Assembly (NCBI RefSeq): GCF_014529535.1
Contig: NW_023503409.1
Location: 310,390 to 374,389 of the forward strand
Length of the DNA stretch: 64,000 nucleotides
From: Bradysia coprophila
Taxonomy: Eukaryota > Arthropoda > Insecta > Diptera > Sciaridae
Direction of reading: 5' to 3'
Shown: positions 35,335-46,557 of the stretch, piece by piece
Numbering within the stretch: the stretch's first letter is position 1
Layout of the letters: the number at the start of each line of letters is the position of its first letter
Translations under genes and position numbers: made by a program
Notes under the pieces: generated by a model
Told to the model about the DNA's origin: nothing
The model's input: only the letters and a program-made list of their open reading frames with translations
Databases searched by the model: none

Positions 35335-38300
35335 ATGGACAAAGAAAGGTATTTCGCCATTTAACCTGTTGATGGATAACGAAATAAATTGACAAAAAAA
35401 TCCATCGTGTCACAGATTCTCCTTACTCCTACTGGAACCGAACGAAATTTACTTCGAAGACTTTCTGGCCAATTTAATCGATGAACAACGAACAGCTTCA
35501 GATGAGCCCGTACGGGATGGACATCTGAAAATGTGTTCGAAATCAATAATTTTCGATCCGAAAGATAAAATGGAACCGATTGTAAAGATCGTTTACAAAG
35601 ACTGTAAAAAGCTTTACGAATGGCCGGGGAAATTAGATTCGAAGGATTCGAATGTGTTGGCCGTTGAGTGTTCTCAATACACCGAAATATTGGAAAGAAA
35701 CGTATTAGCTCCATATACATTCAGAAATGAAAGTCGGGTGTTTCTCTTCAGTATGCAATATGCCCGGATTGAGACACTGTTACAGCATCTAAGTCAGTTG
35801 CATAGAGCTTCTAGTCTTCAACCATATGAACAAAACGATATGGTGAGTGAAGATTTTTAAATTGTTTATCACGCAATTCACCCTACGTTTGATTCATTCT
35901 CAACATTCTCTTCAAGATTGTGAAAGTTCATGAGAGCTTTTTTTCGACAAATTCCAAGTTTGACCAAATGAATTGAATGTTTCAGATTGCAATGATTGTC
36001 TTCTCACGGCATAAACGATACAAGTTTGATCCACTATGGCTGAATGACATTTACGAAGGAATAATTGTCGAAAATACAGTCGATGAAATAAAACCACTCA
36101 TCACCAATCCAGGCCGTTTATTGCTATCCACAAATGCAATCTATTTTCAGCCTTATAACAATATCCAACCGGTACTTTAATCTCACACGTAAATTTGATC
36201 ATCGAATCGATCATCTAAACTACGTCTCATGTACTTTCAGTATCCCGTGAAAAAAATTTCGCTAAAATCTCTGGAAAGTCTGACGAAGCGAAGATTTCTG
36301 CTCAGACACATTGTAAGACAAGAATCGAATCAAAAAATGCGAAAATTTTTACTGATATTGAACTTTTAAAGAGCTTGGAGATCGTGTGGAAAGATTCCAG
36401 CAATGACAAGACTGATACATTGTACGTGGCATTTCGTAACGAGACTGATCGGAATACATTTTATGAAAAGACTATGGCACAGGACGGTGTCTCGATAGCA
36501 AAAATCAAACCAGAAACGATGACACTTAAGTGGCAGAATGGGGCCATTTCGAATTACGAATATTTGCTATACCTAAACAGGTAAAATTGTGCAATTTACC
36601 ACTTACGAGACAATTGTTTTCAAAGTTATACTTTCGTCCAACAGTTTAGCTGATCGGACATTTCACGATTTAACTCAGTATCCAATATTTCCGTGGATCA
36701 TCAGTGACTACACTTCGAACGAATTGAATTTGGAGGACGAGAAATGTTATCGCGATTTAACGAAGCCAATGGGTGCATTGAATCCGGAACGGTTAAATCG
36801 ATTGAAGGAACGCTTAGACGAGATGGGCGATCCTAAGTTAGCTATTCAATGTTCATGTTCATTGTAAGCCTTTGTCTAATTTCACTTACCAACAGATTCC
36901 TCTATGGATCCCATTATTCTGCTCCTGGCTTGGTTTTGTTTTATTTAGTAAGGTAAGAGCACAGCGGAACGAAGGTGGTGAATCCGATATTGATTTAAGA
37001 ATTTTCTGTTTTCAGAAAGCATCCGAAACTTATGCTGTGTCTACAGAATGGACGATTTGATCATCCTGACCGAATGTTTAATAAAATGTCCGATGTGTAC
37101 AATAATTGCCTGAATAACATGTCGGATTTTAAGGTGAGTTTTGTTAGAGATACCATTCTCACAACTTTTTTTTCTGATTTGGCGCTTTCAATCTGTTCCA
37201 TTGTCTTATCCGGAACTGGATGCCCGACTTCAGTTTACAGGCAACGTCATTTGGTTAGGTACTTAGGGACAACAGTGAGATCTGTTCCATCGTACGGAAA
37301 AAAATAATTTCGAATATTTTCGTTAAATCGTCAAAGTGAGGTTTTGGTGGCTTCTCTGTGGATGACGATTGACATTGTCAACGACCTTGGAACAGACAAG
37401 TACAAGTAACGATTCAGACCATGCAAGTTTGAAGATACAAAAATATTTTATTTTCTTAACGTTTTCGACTCAACAGTCAATCTTCCAACAACTCCTTGAG
37501 ACGTTCATGACCACATATTGCACCAATTGCAATCAAGTTTCGGATCCATATCCTAAATTCCAGCTCGTAGAACATTTCGATGGGAACGACATTGTCGTCG
37601 CAGAGTTTCGTAAATAAATCCGACAAATAATTTTCGATTTGATCAATATCGTCGGACTCCTCTTCCTCTTCATCGTCTTCAGCGTCTACTTCCATATCGG
37701 ACAGATCACTAATTTCTTCCTCGTCGTTCAACTGGATATCATTGTAGTGACACATATCTTTGGGATGCTACTGTACTGATTCATAAGCACGATAGAAGAT
37801 GTTATACGTGACTAGTTCGGAAACTTTTTGTGTGGATCGAACCAATTTGACTTTTCTCTCTTGCCTACTTTGTGTTATAAAGAACGGTTCAATGTGTGTG
37901 TTCTACATTCAATACAATTCACTAATTGCAGCGACAACAATAACATTTATTCAGTCTACGACAGCTAGCAATAATATTTCATTTGGTCAAAAATAACACT
38001 CATTGTTATGATGCATGTCGTCTTAAAGGGAAATGAAACTAAAAGCAATTGCTTTTCGAGTCGACAGTATTCTCAATGTCGATGAAATTTACGGAATTTC
38101 ATTTTTAAAATCTTTTAGTATTGATTCTTACGTACAAATAGAAATTTCACACAAAGGTAACATCGAACAATTGGTATTCCTTGCTGCTGGCCGGAACTAA
38201 TAGTTGGCGAAGCCGTGCTTAATAGTCGGTAAAATCGGTCTTCGATTATAAACTCTGGCCAAATTGAATGCAGAAACAACTCCGTAGATCTGTTAAAATA

Positions 38301-41300
38301 GGCAGAGTTTTGTTCAAATGATGCACAAATTCAACTTTATATGTTAAATATTGCTTACATGAACAATAATGCTGATGACCCCAACGAATCCACTGACCAG
38401 GATCAAGGACGTAAAATAGGGACTTAGCGCACTAACACAACCGTCTATATGGTAGTCCAAACATTCACTGGTTCTGCAGCATGAAGATGGTTGCATATAT
38501 ATAGTCCAATCGTTGTACGATTGTCGTCCACAACATTTTAGCTGAAAATATTTCGGTCAAGACGTCACTCTGCGATAGTTATTCATAAATTTGAAGAAAT
38601 ACCTCCCGCTGTATACCATCCATTAAGTCTCGGTTTTCGGCAGAATCGTAGTAGGTATCCATAGCTTCTTTTAGGAATAGATCGAGAAATGTGTCACGTA
38701 GTAGTGATATCATCAGCACTCCTATTAGTTCGAGTATTTGCAATACGCTTATGATGATGAGAATGATGCCAAACTAAAATGAAATTTCTCAGTAAATATT
38801 CTATATTTTGAAACGACACAAAATATTCTATTCATGACACAAAATGCTGTTGTGGACTAAACATAATTTTTTATTCAATCGGACCTTAATAACTAGTTGT
38901 CGGTTTTCTTTGGAGCAACACAAATCGAAGCGATCTTCAAATATTTTAGTTTGTCATAGTTACTTGTGTAATTAAAACTTCCATCGTTTTATGGAATTTC
39001 AATCCAGCTCAAGACATGAGATATTAATGTATGTAGATTTAGGGCAACATGCGGAAGAAGTAAAATGGGTTGGATTGAAATCATTGTAATCAGGGGTGGG
39101 TTAAAATTTCAAACGCCACTGACAAAGTTAAGCTTAGCGCCAGTTTTCGTTTATAGCTCACGGCAAAGAATCAACACCCAACACGTTTATAGCTCACTGG
39201 CATGGAAGAATTCAGAGCCAATCTTTGTTTTGTGTTAGAGATGTTTATTTGGAAGAATCGAAATTTGTAAAGTGCACGAATTTCACCAGTGCGAAATACT
39301 TTCCAGTTCCATGGGCGCGATGATACAGAGTTTCTCAAGGGTTAATCTGCATCTGACTGTAATTATGGAAGTTTAAATTTCAGACTGTAACTATTTGTTA
39401 AAGTGACCATTCTTTATGGACCACGTTTAAAGTTTAAAGTGCCAATTTTTACAAAATGGAACTCCATAAGACTCCTAACAATTCCTAATTTTTTTAAAAA
39501 AGTTTTCTGGAATTTTATTGAATTTTTAGGAGTTTATTCCCTTGATAATACGTTCACTATGATTAGTGCTGCTCCTTGTTAACACGATAAGTTGAGTAAA
39601 TAACAACGGATTTTTAAAAACCTTTTTTTATTCGATGAAGTTCTGAAATCTTCAGGTCAAGTTCGAAAATGGGTGGTATCGGTTCAACAATCTGGGAGTA
39701 GTTCTAGAAAGAAGGCTTTTCTGCTTTTTGTTAACACGACAACTGGAGTAAATCTTAATCGATTTAAAAAAAATTGTTTGGTGGAGAATGGAATTAATTC
39801 CTGAGGTTAGGTTCCAAGATAGATTATGTTGTTCTAACGAACAAGCTGATGTTGCTAACAGAATTTTTGTATCTATTTAAATAGTATTTTTCTTGTTATG
39901 TGACTTTGCCTTAGTAGACCGAATAAATAGAACAAAAATTGATGAGTTTGAAGTTTGCGGCCAGAGCGTGGCGAGGCAAATCACACGAGTTTATATACAA
40001 TGTTTCGAAGATTTTCAGTGAAACTAAGCAGAATTAAATCATCAATGAGAGATTTATTAGACCGTTCTAGTAGTTCTTCTTCTAAATGTGTTTTTGTGAA
40101 CATCAACATACAAAATTACATTTCATTGAAATAAATCAATAAATCATTGCCAACAAAAATACTATTGAGAAGCTCAGACAAACAGTCAAGTGATCTGACC
40201 CACCCAGCAGGTGGGACCTAGTTTTATAACTAAAATAATTCTGTTAATTCTGTTAAGGCATTTATTTTTTTGTCAGCAAATTTATTCTTTTAGTAGCAAA
40301 ATTATTTATTTCATCAGCAAATTTATTCTTTTTTTCTGCAAATTTATTTTTTTTAGCAGCAAATTTAATCTTTTTTATCAGCAAATTTAGTGTTTTGTAT
40401 CAGCAAAATTAGTCTTATTTTCAGCAAACTTATTAGTACTCGAACAGCATATTTATTGCTTTCTGAGCAGCAATATTACTGACTTTAAGCAGCAAAAATA
40501 ATTCTTTTGCAGCAAATCCCTGGCAGCAAATTTATTACTTTGTAGTCAGCAAATTTATTGTTTTGTAATATGCACTTTTAATGCCTTCGAACAGCAAAAT
40601 TAATACCTCGAAGTTATTGCTTTTTGTCAGCAAATTTATTAGTGTTTCAATTGCAAATTTATTTTTTTATAAGTAGGAAAATTACTATCTTCAATCAGCA
40701 TATGTCCCGCAGTAGGACATATAAAATTATATCACTAACACCACTAACACGAAAACGTCAACTCAACAAGCGACGAAAAGTAGAACTTTCCGTTGCCTTT
40801 ATTGCGAAAAACGTTGTACACAACTCGGTGATAGATCTTTTAGGCACACGATGTGTATTGTCACGCTCGATCTGCGGTATCGAGTAACAATCTACACACC
40901 TAGTGCCTAAAAAAGCATTTATCCCTCGATTTGAATGGGGCTTCGTAATTTCGCTATGCGTTTATTTCTAGGATGCACACCTTTCATAATAATTTCACTT
41001 TAACTAAGTTTACGGATCGCTCGGCGTGTTAAAACGCTCTTTATGGGCAATGAATTACACAGACTAATTATTAGACGATGCGAGAGAAAAAAAATTAACT
41101 CCTAAGTTACCGACACCGTTCCGGCGCTCGGCTCGCATTGCGGCCCTCCGCTTCGCTCCGGGGCAATGGGCCGGATCGCTCGGCGTGTTAAAACGCTTTT
41201 TAAGTGCAATGAAAATTGGTATCCATTTCGTAAAAAGAAATGAATTGTCCGTGTAGTGTCAATAACTATTTACGTTGACGTAAGACGTGAAATAGTAATT

Positions 41301-44300
41301 TCTGCAGCTAGTTGCGAAAAGTGGTAGTTTGTGTCACTAGATGTAATGTTATCAAACGTGCGAAGCGAGCGAAGCATGTGACAAAAACTACCACTTTCAC
41401 AACGTGTTGCATACAACGTTTTCTGCAACCAGCTGCGAAAAATGAACTTTTGAAAATTGTTACACTGCGATTATATATCTCAATAGCCGAATGGTTAGAG
41501 GTGTTGCTCGATAAGCATTGGGTTTTGGTGTCCATTTCACCACTAGTGACGAAAAGCATATATGAAAATCCATTTCACCAAAAATAGATAAAAAATAGCT
41601 AAAATAAACAATTAATTTTGCTTATGACAAGAAATAAATCTGCTGACAAAAGTAGAATAAATTTGCTGTTGCAAATCAATAGAATTGCTGTTAAAAAATA
41701 GCTAAACTAAACAATTAATTTTGCTGATGACGAATAAATAAATTTGTTGACAAAAGTATTAACTTTGCTGATAGAAATAAATAAATTTTCTTGCAAAAAA
41801 ATAGCTAAAAAAATATTTAATTTTGCAGATTGCAAAAAAATAAATGTGCTGACAAAATAAGATTAAATTTGCTGCTTCAAAAAAATAAATTTGCAGACGA
41901 AGAATTAAATTTGGTCACAATAGCAATAAATTTGCTGAACTAAAAGAATAAATTTGCTGATAAAAAAAATAATTTTGCTGCAAAAAAAGAATAATTTTGC
42001 TGACAAAAAAAGATTTCCCATTCTGTTAATTCTGTTAGGAAATAAAATTGGCATCGCCTTGTCTCGTTCGAATTTTCTGGAACAACAGGATTTTTACTGA
42101 AAATTTATTTTTCAATGGAATTCTATATTTAGCACCATTTTGGGCGTGAAAACTTAGAACAAATGTTTTACGTTTCAGACAATGTAACAATTTGTCATAG
42201 GTTTTGAGCCGTAGTTGTAGCCGAGTGCGTTCTATTCTAATTAATCAAATCTACTAAAAATCTAAAAAAATAATTCTTCTACAAAACTAGCCGATGTATC
42301 CGATGCCGAGATATGCTGATCAAAAAATGTCAATTAAATTACGAAATTTTGTAAATTTGTGTTCGCTCATCAACTTTTTTTTTTTTCTTTAAACAAAAGT
42401 ATTGTAAACTAAAACAGCAACTCATGTATCAACATAAAAAAATACGTTTTTTCTGCACTCAGTTAATTGCGCACTTACAATTTTCATTAACGTTCCGTTC
42501 TCTTTGTAAAGAGAATACAATCCATAAACTCCAATTAGAAGATATATACAAGAGATCACGAAGATGCTCCCAACAAATGTGTTGAAAATGCAGTAAATGT
42601 GCATCAGTAGAGATAAAATCTGGAAAGGACAATAATTGATCTTCGACTTCTTGTTGAAATTATTGATAAATAGTTATCTTACCACATAAAGCCAGCATAA
42701 TATTGCAATCGTATACCGATGCCGGCCTAAACCTAACTTCGCCATGGTTTTTAACTTAATTCTGTTTTTGATCAGATAGCAGGAAAAACTTATCAAATAA
42801 AAGATTAATTCGTATGCAATCTGAGTTTATATTTCGTAATGTTATGTGCGTTTGCTCGTTCGATCGATGCAATACTGAATATACTGAAATGTAGTGAATC
42901 ATAAACACAGGCCAGAATTTCATGAAACGAAGAGAAGAATCTAAAAATAAAACCACAAGTACGAGTAGCATCATTATAAAAAAAAAACAAATGTTGATGT
43001 ATAGATAGTGGATATATGTAACTAGCCAAGATTCGATGAGGTATTTTTTGTCATAGTTGAAACGTATTTCTGTTGAGTCATTTGAATGCTTACATCAGGT
43101 CATCAGGTATACAAGAACTGCTGTTAGAATCGTACTACCGTTTAAATAGCTGGTACACGAATGCCTACCCTAACATAGGTTTCATGTCTATTTCTCAGGA
43201 ATTAATACCAGAATTCTACGACACCAGCAAAAAGGGCGATTTTCTTCGAAACGATTTAAAAATTAATTTCGGTACGAGACATGATGGTACGCCGGTGAAT
43301 CACGTTCAACTGCCACCATGGGCGAAAGATTCACCTGAACATTTTGTTGAAATATTTCGCGAAGCTCTCGAGTCCGACTATGTATCACAAAATCTGAACC
43401 ACTGGATCGACTTGATATTCGGATATAAGCAGCGAGGCGAGGAGGCAATAAAAGCAAATAATCGTATGTGTTCATCAACGGACAATGAAACAGATCCTGA
43501 CAAACTAAAATTTTCGATGTCGATTTCAGTGTTTTTTCATCTGTGTTACGAGGGATCGGTTGATCTTGACGAAATAAACGATTTGCGGGCTCGTCATGCA
43601 TTGGAAGTGCAAATATCAGAATTCGGTCAAATACCTAAGCAATTGTTTCACAAACCACATGTGCCTAGGACACGATCACCTTCACTCAAAGAGATATCGG
43701 ACATAGCCGAATGTGATACGAAGATAAATCGATTTGATTTGAGCGATCAAGTTCAATCACACAAAAATATAGTCAGTTGTGTTATCGTCGACGGATCGAC
43801 GATCATTTCGACCGGAAAGGACGGATTGCTCAAATGTTATGACATTAAGGGGAAGCGACAGACAAGGTGAGTAATATTCTTTTCATTTTTTTTTTTCATG
43901 AATTCAGATCATTTCTTTGATTCATAAAGGAGCGTGTTCATTGGGTCTCTACCGCTAAGTTGCTGTGTTAAAATTCCAGAAACGAGTACAATCGTTCTAG
44001 GCTCTTGGGATAACACAATGTAAGAAAGAAAGATTTCTGATTTTACCGAAAAATTCATTTAACAGAAAACCCTTTTCTCTAGCATGACCTATAACTTAGA
44101 CTTCGGTCGTGTTTCTAATGTTATACCCGCACATGATGACGCAGTCTCCACACTAACAATTTTGTCAAAACTTGGAATATTAATATCTGGTAGCTGGGAT
44201 TGCTCTGTTAAGTGCGTGCCTAGTTCTTCATGTGATTGACAATTTATAGCTAATTCACACAACAATTTCTAGAATATGGAAAGGATTTAACTCAAGTGGT

Positions 44301-44867
44301 TGCGTATCATTTCGCATGTCCGACGCAATGGTGGCCTATTTGTCTCTAGAGGAAAAAGTGTCATCCATCGATGCCTCGTTGACCGATGACAATATACTGC
44401 AAGTTGCTGTTGGAACATTTTCCGGTGAAGTGTTTTTGTGGAAATTACGCGTAAACAGTACAACCGATATGGAAACGATCGAAAATGCCGTAATGACCAA
44501 GCATATTGACGAAGTAACATCAGTTCAATTCAATCCATCGAAAACAAAAATTGCTTCAGCTAGCTTGGACGGATCCTTTCATATTTGTGATATTACGACT
44601 GGCATGGTAGTGCTCAGCCAACAACACAATAGTCCAATAATTTGTTTAGATTGGAAATATTCCGAAGAATACTTGGCCATGGGTGACGAAAATGGCCACT
44701 TAGTTCTCTGGAATATGTTAACCGGATCGGAGTACATCAAATCGAAGGTTTTTACTGGGTTGGTATCTTGCCTTGTGACCACGAATGTTGAAAAGAAAAT
44801 TATTGTAGCAGGAATCGGCGGCAGTGATAGACATGAGTATAGCATCAAAGTTTTCGATTGTTTGTAA
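35335..44867 (+). CDS. NSMAF: FAN / NSMAF: PH-like, BEACH and WD40 protein
   Basis: Twelve exons: 35335-35348, 35416-35842, 35986-36171, 36241-36312, 36372-36580, 36645-36836, 36896-36952, 37016-37133, 43199-43866, 43930-44019, 44083-44211, 44273-44867. All phases agree and give 918 residues (human NSMAF 917). The N-terminus RFSLLLLEPNEIYFEDF and the GRAM/PH-like segment ITNPGRLLLSTNAIYFQPYN match FAN. The BEACH domain begins near 303 (LADRTFHDLTQYPIFPWII), continues with FLYGSHYSAPG and LCLQNGRFDHPDRMFN, and has WIDLIFGYKQRG near 493. WD40 repeats run from about 635 to the end (GSWDNT, SGSWDCSVKIW). FAN couples the TNF receptor to neutral sphingomyelinase. The junction MSDFK-ELIPEFYD crosses a 6.07 kb intron (37134-43198) that holds other genes. 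Confidence 0.93.
37477..37755 (-). CDS. Small acidic protein, unrecognised, inside the NSMAF intron
   Basis: A 92-residue open frame, no intron, with an in-frame stop shortly upstream of its ATG. The first 45 residues are strongly acidic (DAEDDEEEEESDD). The second half looks like an ordinary folded helix pair (YLSDLFTKLCDDN ... FRIWIRNLIAIGAICGHERL). I do not recognise a family. It lies in the big NSMAF intron on the opposite strand, 440 bp downstream of the tetraspanin stop codon. It may be a gene or a retrocopy of an exon of one. Confidence 0.45.
   Translation of the reverse strand: MCHYNDIQLNDEEEISDLSDMEVDAEDDEEEEESDDIDQIENYLSDLFTKLCDDNVVPIEMFYELEFRIWIRNLIAIGAICGHERLKELLED
38197..42745 (-). 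CDS. Tetraspanin nested in the NSMAF intron
   Basis: Five exons on the minus strand: 42683-42745, 42479-42619, 38603-38773, 38359-38541, 38197-38289, all in phase 0, giving 216 residues. Start MAKLGLGRHRYTIAILCWLYV. Four membrane segments: IAILCWLYVILSLLMHIYC, IFVISCIYLLIGVYGLYSLY, FGIILIIISVLQILELIGVL and FTSLILVSGFVGVISIIV. The large loop has the tetraspanin CCG motif (LKCCGRQSYNDW), then SCC, EC and GC cysteines that would form the usual disulfides. Tetraspanins organise membrane microdomains. The short C-terminus (RRPILPTIKHGFANY) may carry a tyrosine sorting signal. The gene sits wholly within an NSMAF intron in the opposite direction, and its second intron (38774-42478) contains a large foldback element. 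Confidence 0.87.
40745..40918. repeat. Hairpin repeat, family copy A
   Basis: Contains TTTTAGGCAC ... GAT-CTGCGGT-ATC ... GTGCCTAAAA as a hairpin, and beside it AACTTTCCGTTGCCTTTATT then GCGAAAAACGTTGTA. About 100 bp reappear, inverted, at 57830-57965. Confidence 0.7.
41014..41210. repeat. Two direct copies of a 38-bp GC-rich unit
   Basis: CGGATCGCTCGGCGTGTTAA followed by AACGCTxTTTA occurs at about 41014-41052 and 41171-41210. Between them lies a GC-rich stretch (41105-41170, with GGCGCTCGGCTCGCATTGCG). This is the most GC-rich spot of the window. Confidence 0.65.
41317..41396. repeat. Hairpin with GCGAAGCGAGCGAAGC loop
   Basis: GTGGTAGTTTGTGTCAC pairs with GTGACAAAAACTACCAC. The loop includes GTGCGAAGCGAGCGAAGCAT. 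Confidence 0.65.
41474..41545 (+). other. tRNA-like remnant (A-box only)
   Basis: TAGCCGAATGGTTAGAGG matches a tRNA A box and D arm well. Downstream GGGTTTTGGTGTCC is only a poor B box, and a clean acceptor stem or anticodon loop cannot be drawn. It is probably a decayed tRNA-derived sequence inside the foldback element, not a working tRNA. Confidence 0.3.
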
Positions 44868-44873
44868 AATAAA
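44868..44873 (+). terminator. Poly(A) signal just after the NSMAF stop codon
   Basis: AATAAA begins at the first base after the stop codon. A second one at 44976-44981 is the more usual distance away and may be the one used. Confidence 0.35.
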
Positions 44874-44981
44874 AAGGAAAACATATTCGACAATCAATGA
44901 ACGTTGTGATAGTCTGTAGGTAGTCGTGACGTATTGTGACGTAAAATATAAAATTAATCGACTATGTGTAGGAGCAATAAA

Positions 44982-46557
44982 GATATGTGTTATAAACGAA
45001 TGCGCGTATGTAAATAATTCAAATGAAGAAGAGTCACTCAGACCATAATTTCCTTTCAATTTGCATTATCTCGAGGTATGGATCATGATATAGCACTCCA
45101 TTATTTTTGTTGTATAAAGTAATTAAAATGGAAAACTTGGTCAACAGCAATCCAGACAACAGAGAATAATTTTCCATTTACAACATAACTTGAAGAAAAC
45201 GTAAGAAGTCACCTATTCAACGTTTATATCCGAATGGTTCCACTTTACTATACACACACACAAAATACAAACATGTATGAGTATGTGAATGCTTATGATA
45301 TCGCATGAGGAACAAGTTGGATCGAATAGGGGACTTCTCACGTTTTCTCGGACTGTATTAAGGAAGAAAGATTTTCCTTCTACTGCGACCAAATTCTCAT
45401 TTCTTTCGATCAATTCCTGTTTTACAGCAATCAATTCATCCTTTTCTTGCAATCAATTCTTCTTTTGCTGCTTGATACTTTTCTAATGAGAACATTTCAC
45501 CGTTAGAATAACTGTCAGAGACTCATATGAGGAAAAATGACATTACAGAACAGAAATTTTGAAAACTTCGGACAAAAGTTAGTTTGATTGAATATCTGAA
45601 CAGCATTTCCAGTATCAGTGCCGGACTGGCCACATAGGGAAGTCGGTCGATTCATGAAGGGCTTTTTGCATTTTAATTTGAAAAAGGCCCTTTCTCAAAT
45701 TTACGGACCTTTTACCGATAGGCCTTTTGGTAGCCAGACGGACACTGTCCAGAATCCATTGCTGTTACTTTACTCGATTTTATAAAAGTTTACATTTCGG
45801 TGCTACACAACTACGGTGCTGCTATCGACTATCAACTACTATTCGTGACGTTGTTTCTACTAACTAAATCTCGTAAGTAGAAGTGAATGATTAATACTAG
45901 CAGGAATTTTGACGAGTGAAAAAATACGTTCAATCGCTGATTCAAAAGGTCAGTTTCTACTCTAAGGGTTACTTGGTGAGGCTACAACTTAGTACTGGTT
46001 TAGAGTCACAGATAATCTTTATGGTAGCAGCAAAGACACATGCAGCAGCAGCCGCAATCCAACGAATTCGACTAAGAACCATGTCAACGCCGCGTTTTTC
46101 CAAACCTGCCGCGTTTCTGAAAATTTACGAATTCTTCTGTTCCGAGAGCACCAGCAAGGAAAGGCAAACGTTATTATTATTACGAAGGTTATTACAGTCA
46201 GAGGCAGTGAATTTTCAGCATGAATTTGCTTCGGATGTTTTTCAGCTGATGCTCACGTACAATCAAAACTGTTTGTACTCGTTTATACTGTTGAAGCTGC
46301 TACACGCACGCGCGTGGTAGTGGTAAAACCCTATAAAGATTACAAACAGTTTTGATTGTTTGTGTGGATCAGCTGAAAAACAGCTGAAGCAAATTCATAC
46401 TGTTAATCTACCTGCAACCGTAAGTGAAACCGCTTTGTGATGTGAGTGAAATTAGATTTTTATTAAATATTTTTCGGTAACATTAAATGGAACTTTCACA
46501 TGTGGTCAAAATGTTCTTTAAAAAAAATTGGAAGAATTCCTTCCATTACACTCCAAA
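44982..46557. other. Intergenic between NSMAF and the unknown gene
   Basis: No gene is seen. The open frame 45916-46320 overlaps the inverted repeat at 46216-46411 and looks spurious. Around 45620-45760 there is a run (GTGCCGGACTGGCCACATAG ... GGCCCTTTCTCAAATTTACG) that looks like a degraded dispersed repeat. Confidence 0.45.
46216..46411. repeat. Inverted-repeat element, about 196 bp
   Basis: The left arm (CAGCATGAATTTGCTTC ... CAATCAAAACTGTTTGTA) pairs with the right arm (TACAAACAGTTTTGATTG ... GAAGCAAATTCATACTG). The centre contains CACGCACGCGCGTGG. MITE-like. Confidence 0.6.

Larger units (their letters stand above)
40256..42019. mobile_element. Foldback (FB-like) element, about 1.76 kb, arms made of short tandem repeats
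   Basis: The left arm (40256-40700) is a run of degenerate units around CAGCAAATTTATT. The right arm (41590-42019) is a run of the complement, AATAAATTTGCTG. The outer ends are TTTTTTTGTCAGCAAA and TTTGCTGACAAAAAAA. An 18-bp direct repeat, ATTCTGTTAATTCTGTTA, flanks it (40238-40255 and 42020-42037). Long arms built of subrepeats are the hallmark of foldback-type DNA elements. The centre (40700-41590) has no transposase but holds smaller palindromes, a GC-rich patch and a tRNA-like stretch. Confidence 0.7.

Noticed and set aside
43073-43198. In-frame extension upstream of NSMAF exon 9, which could start a separate protein
   Set aside because: FAN homology begins exactly at the TTTCTCAG acceptor (ELIPEFYD). 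The 42 residues upstream have no counterpart in the family.
45916-46320. 134-residue open frame on the plus strand
   Set aside because: Its 3' third is the arm of an inverted repeat and it contains an AAAAAIQ run from GCA repeats. No domain.
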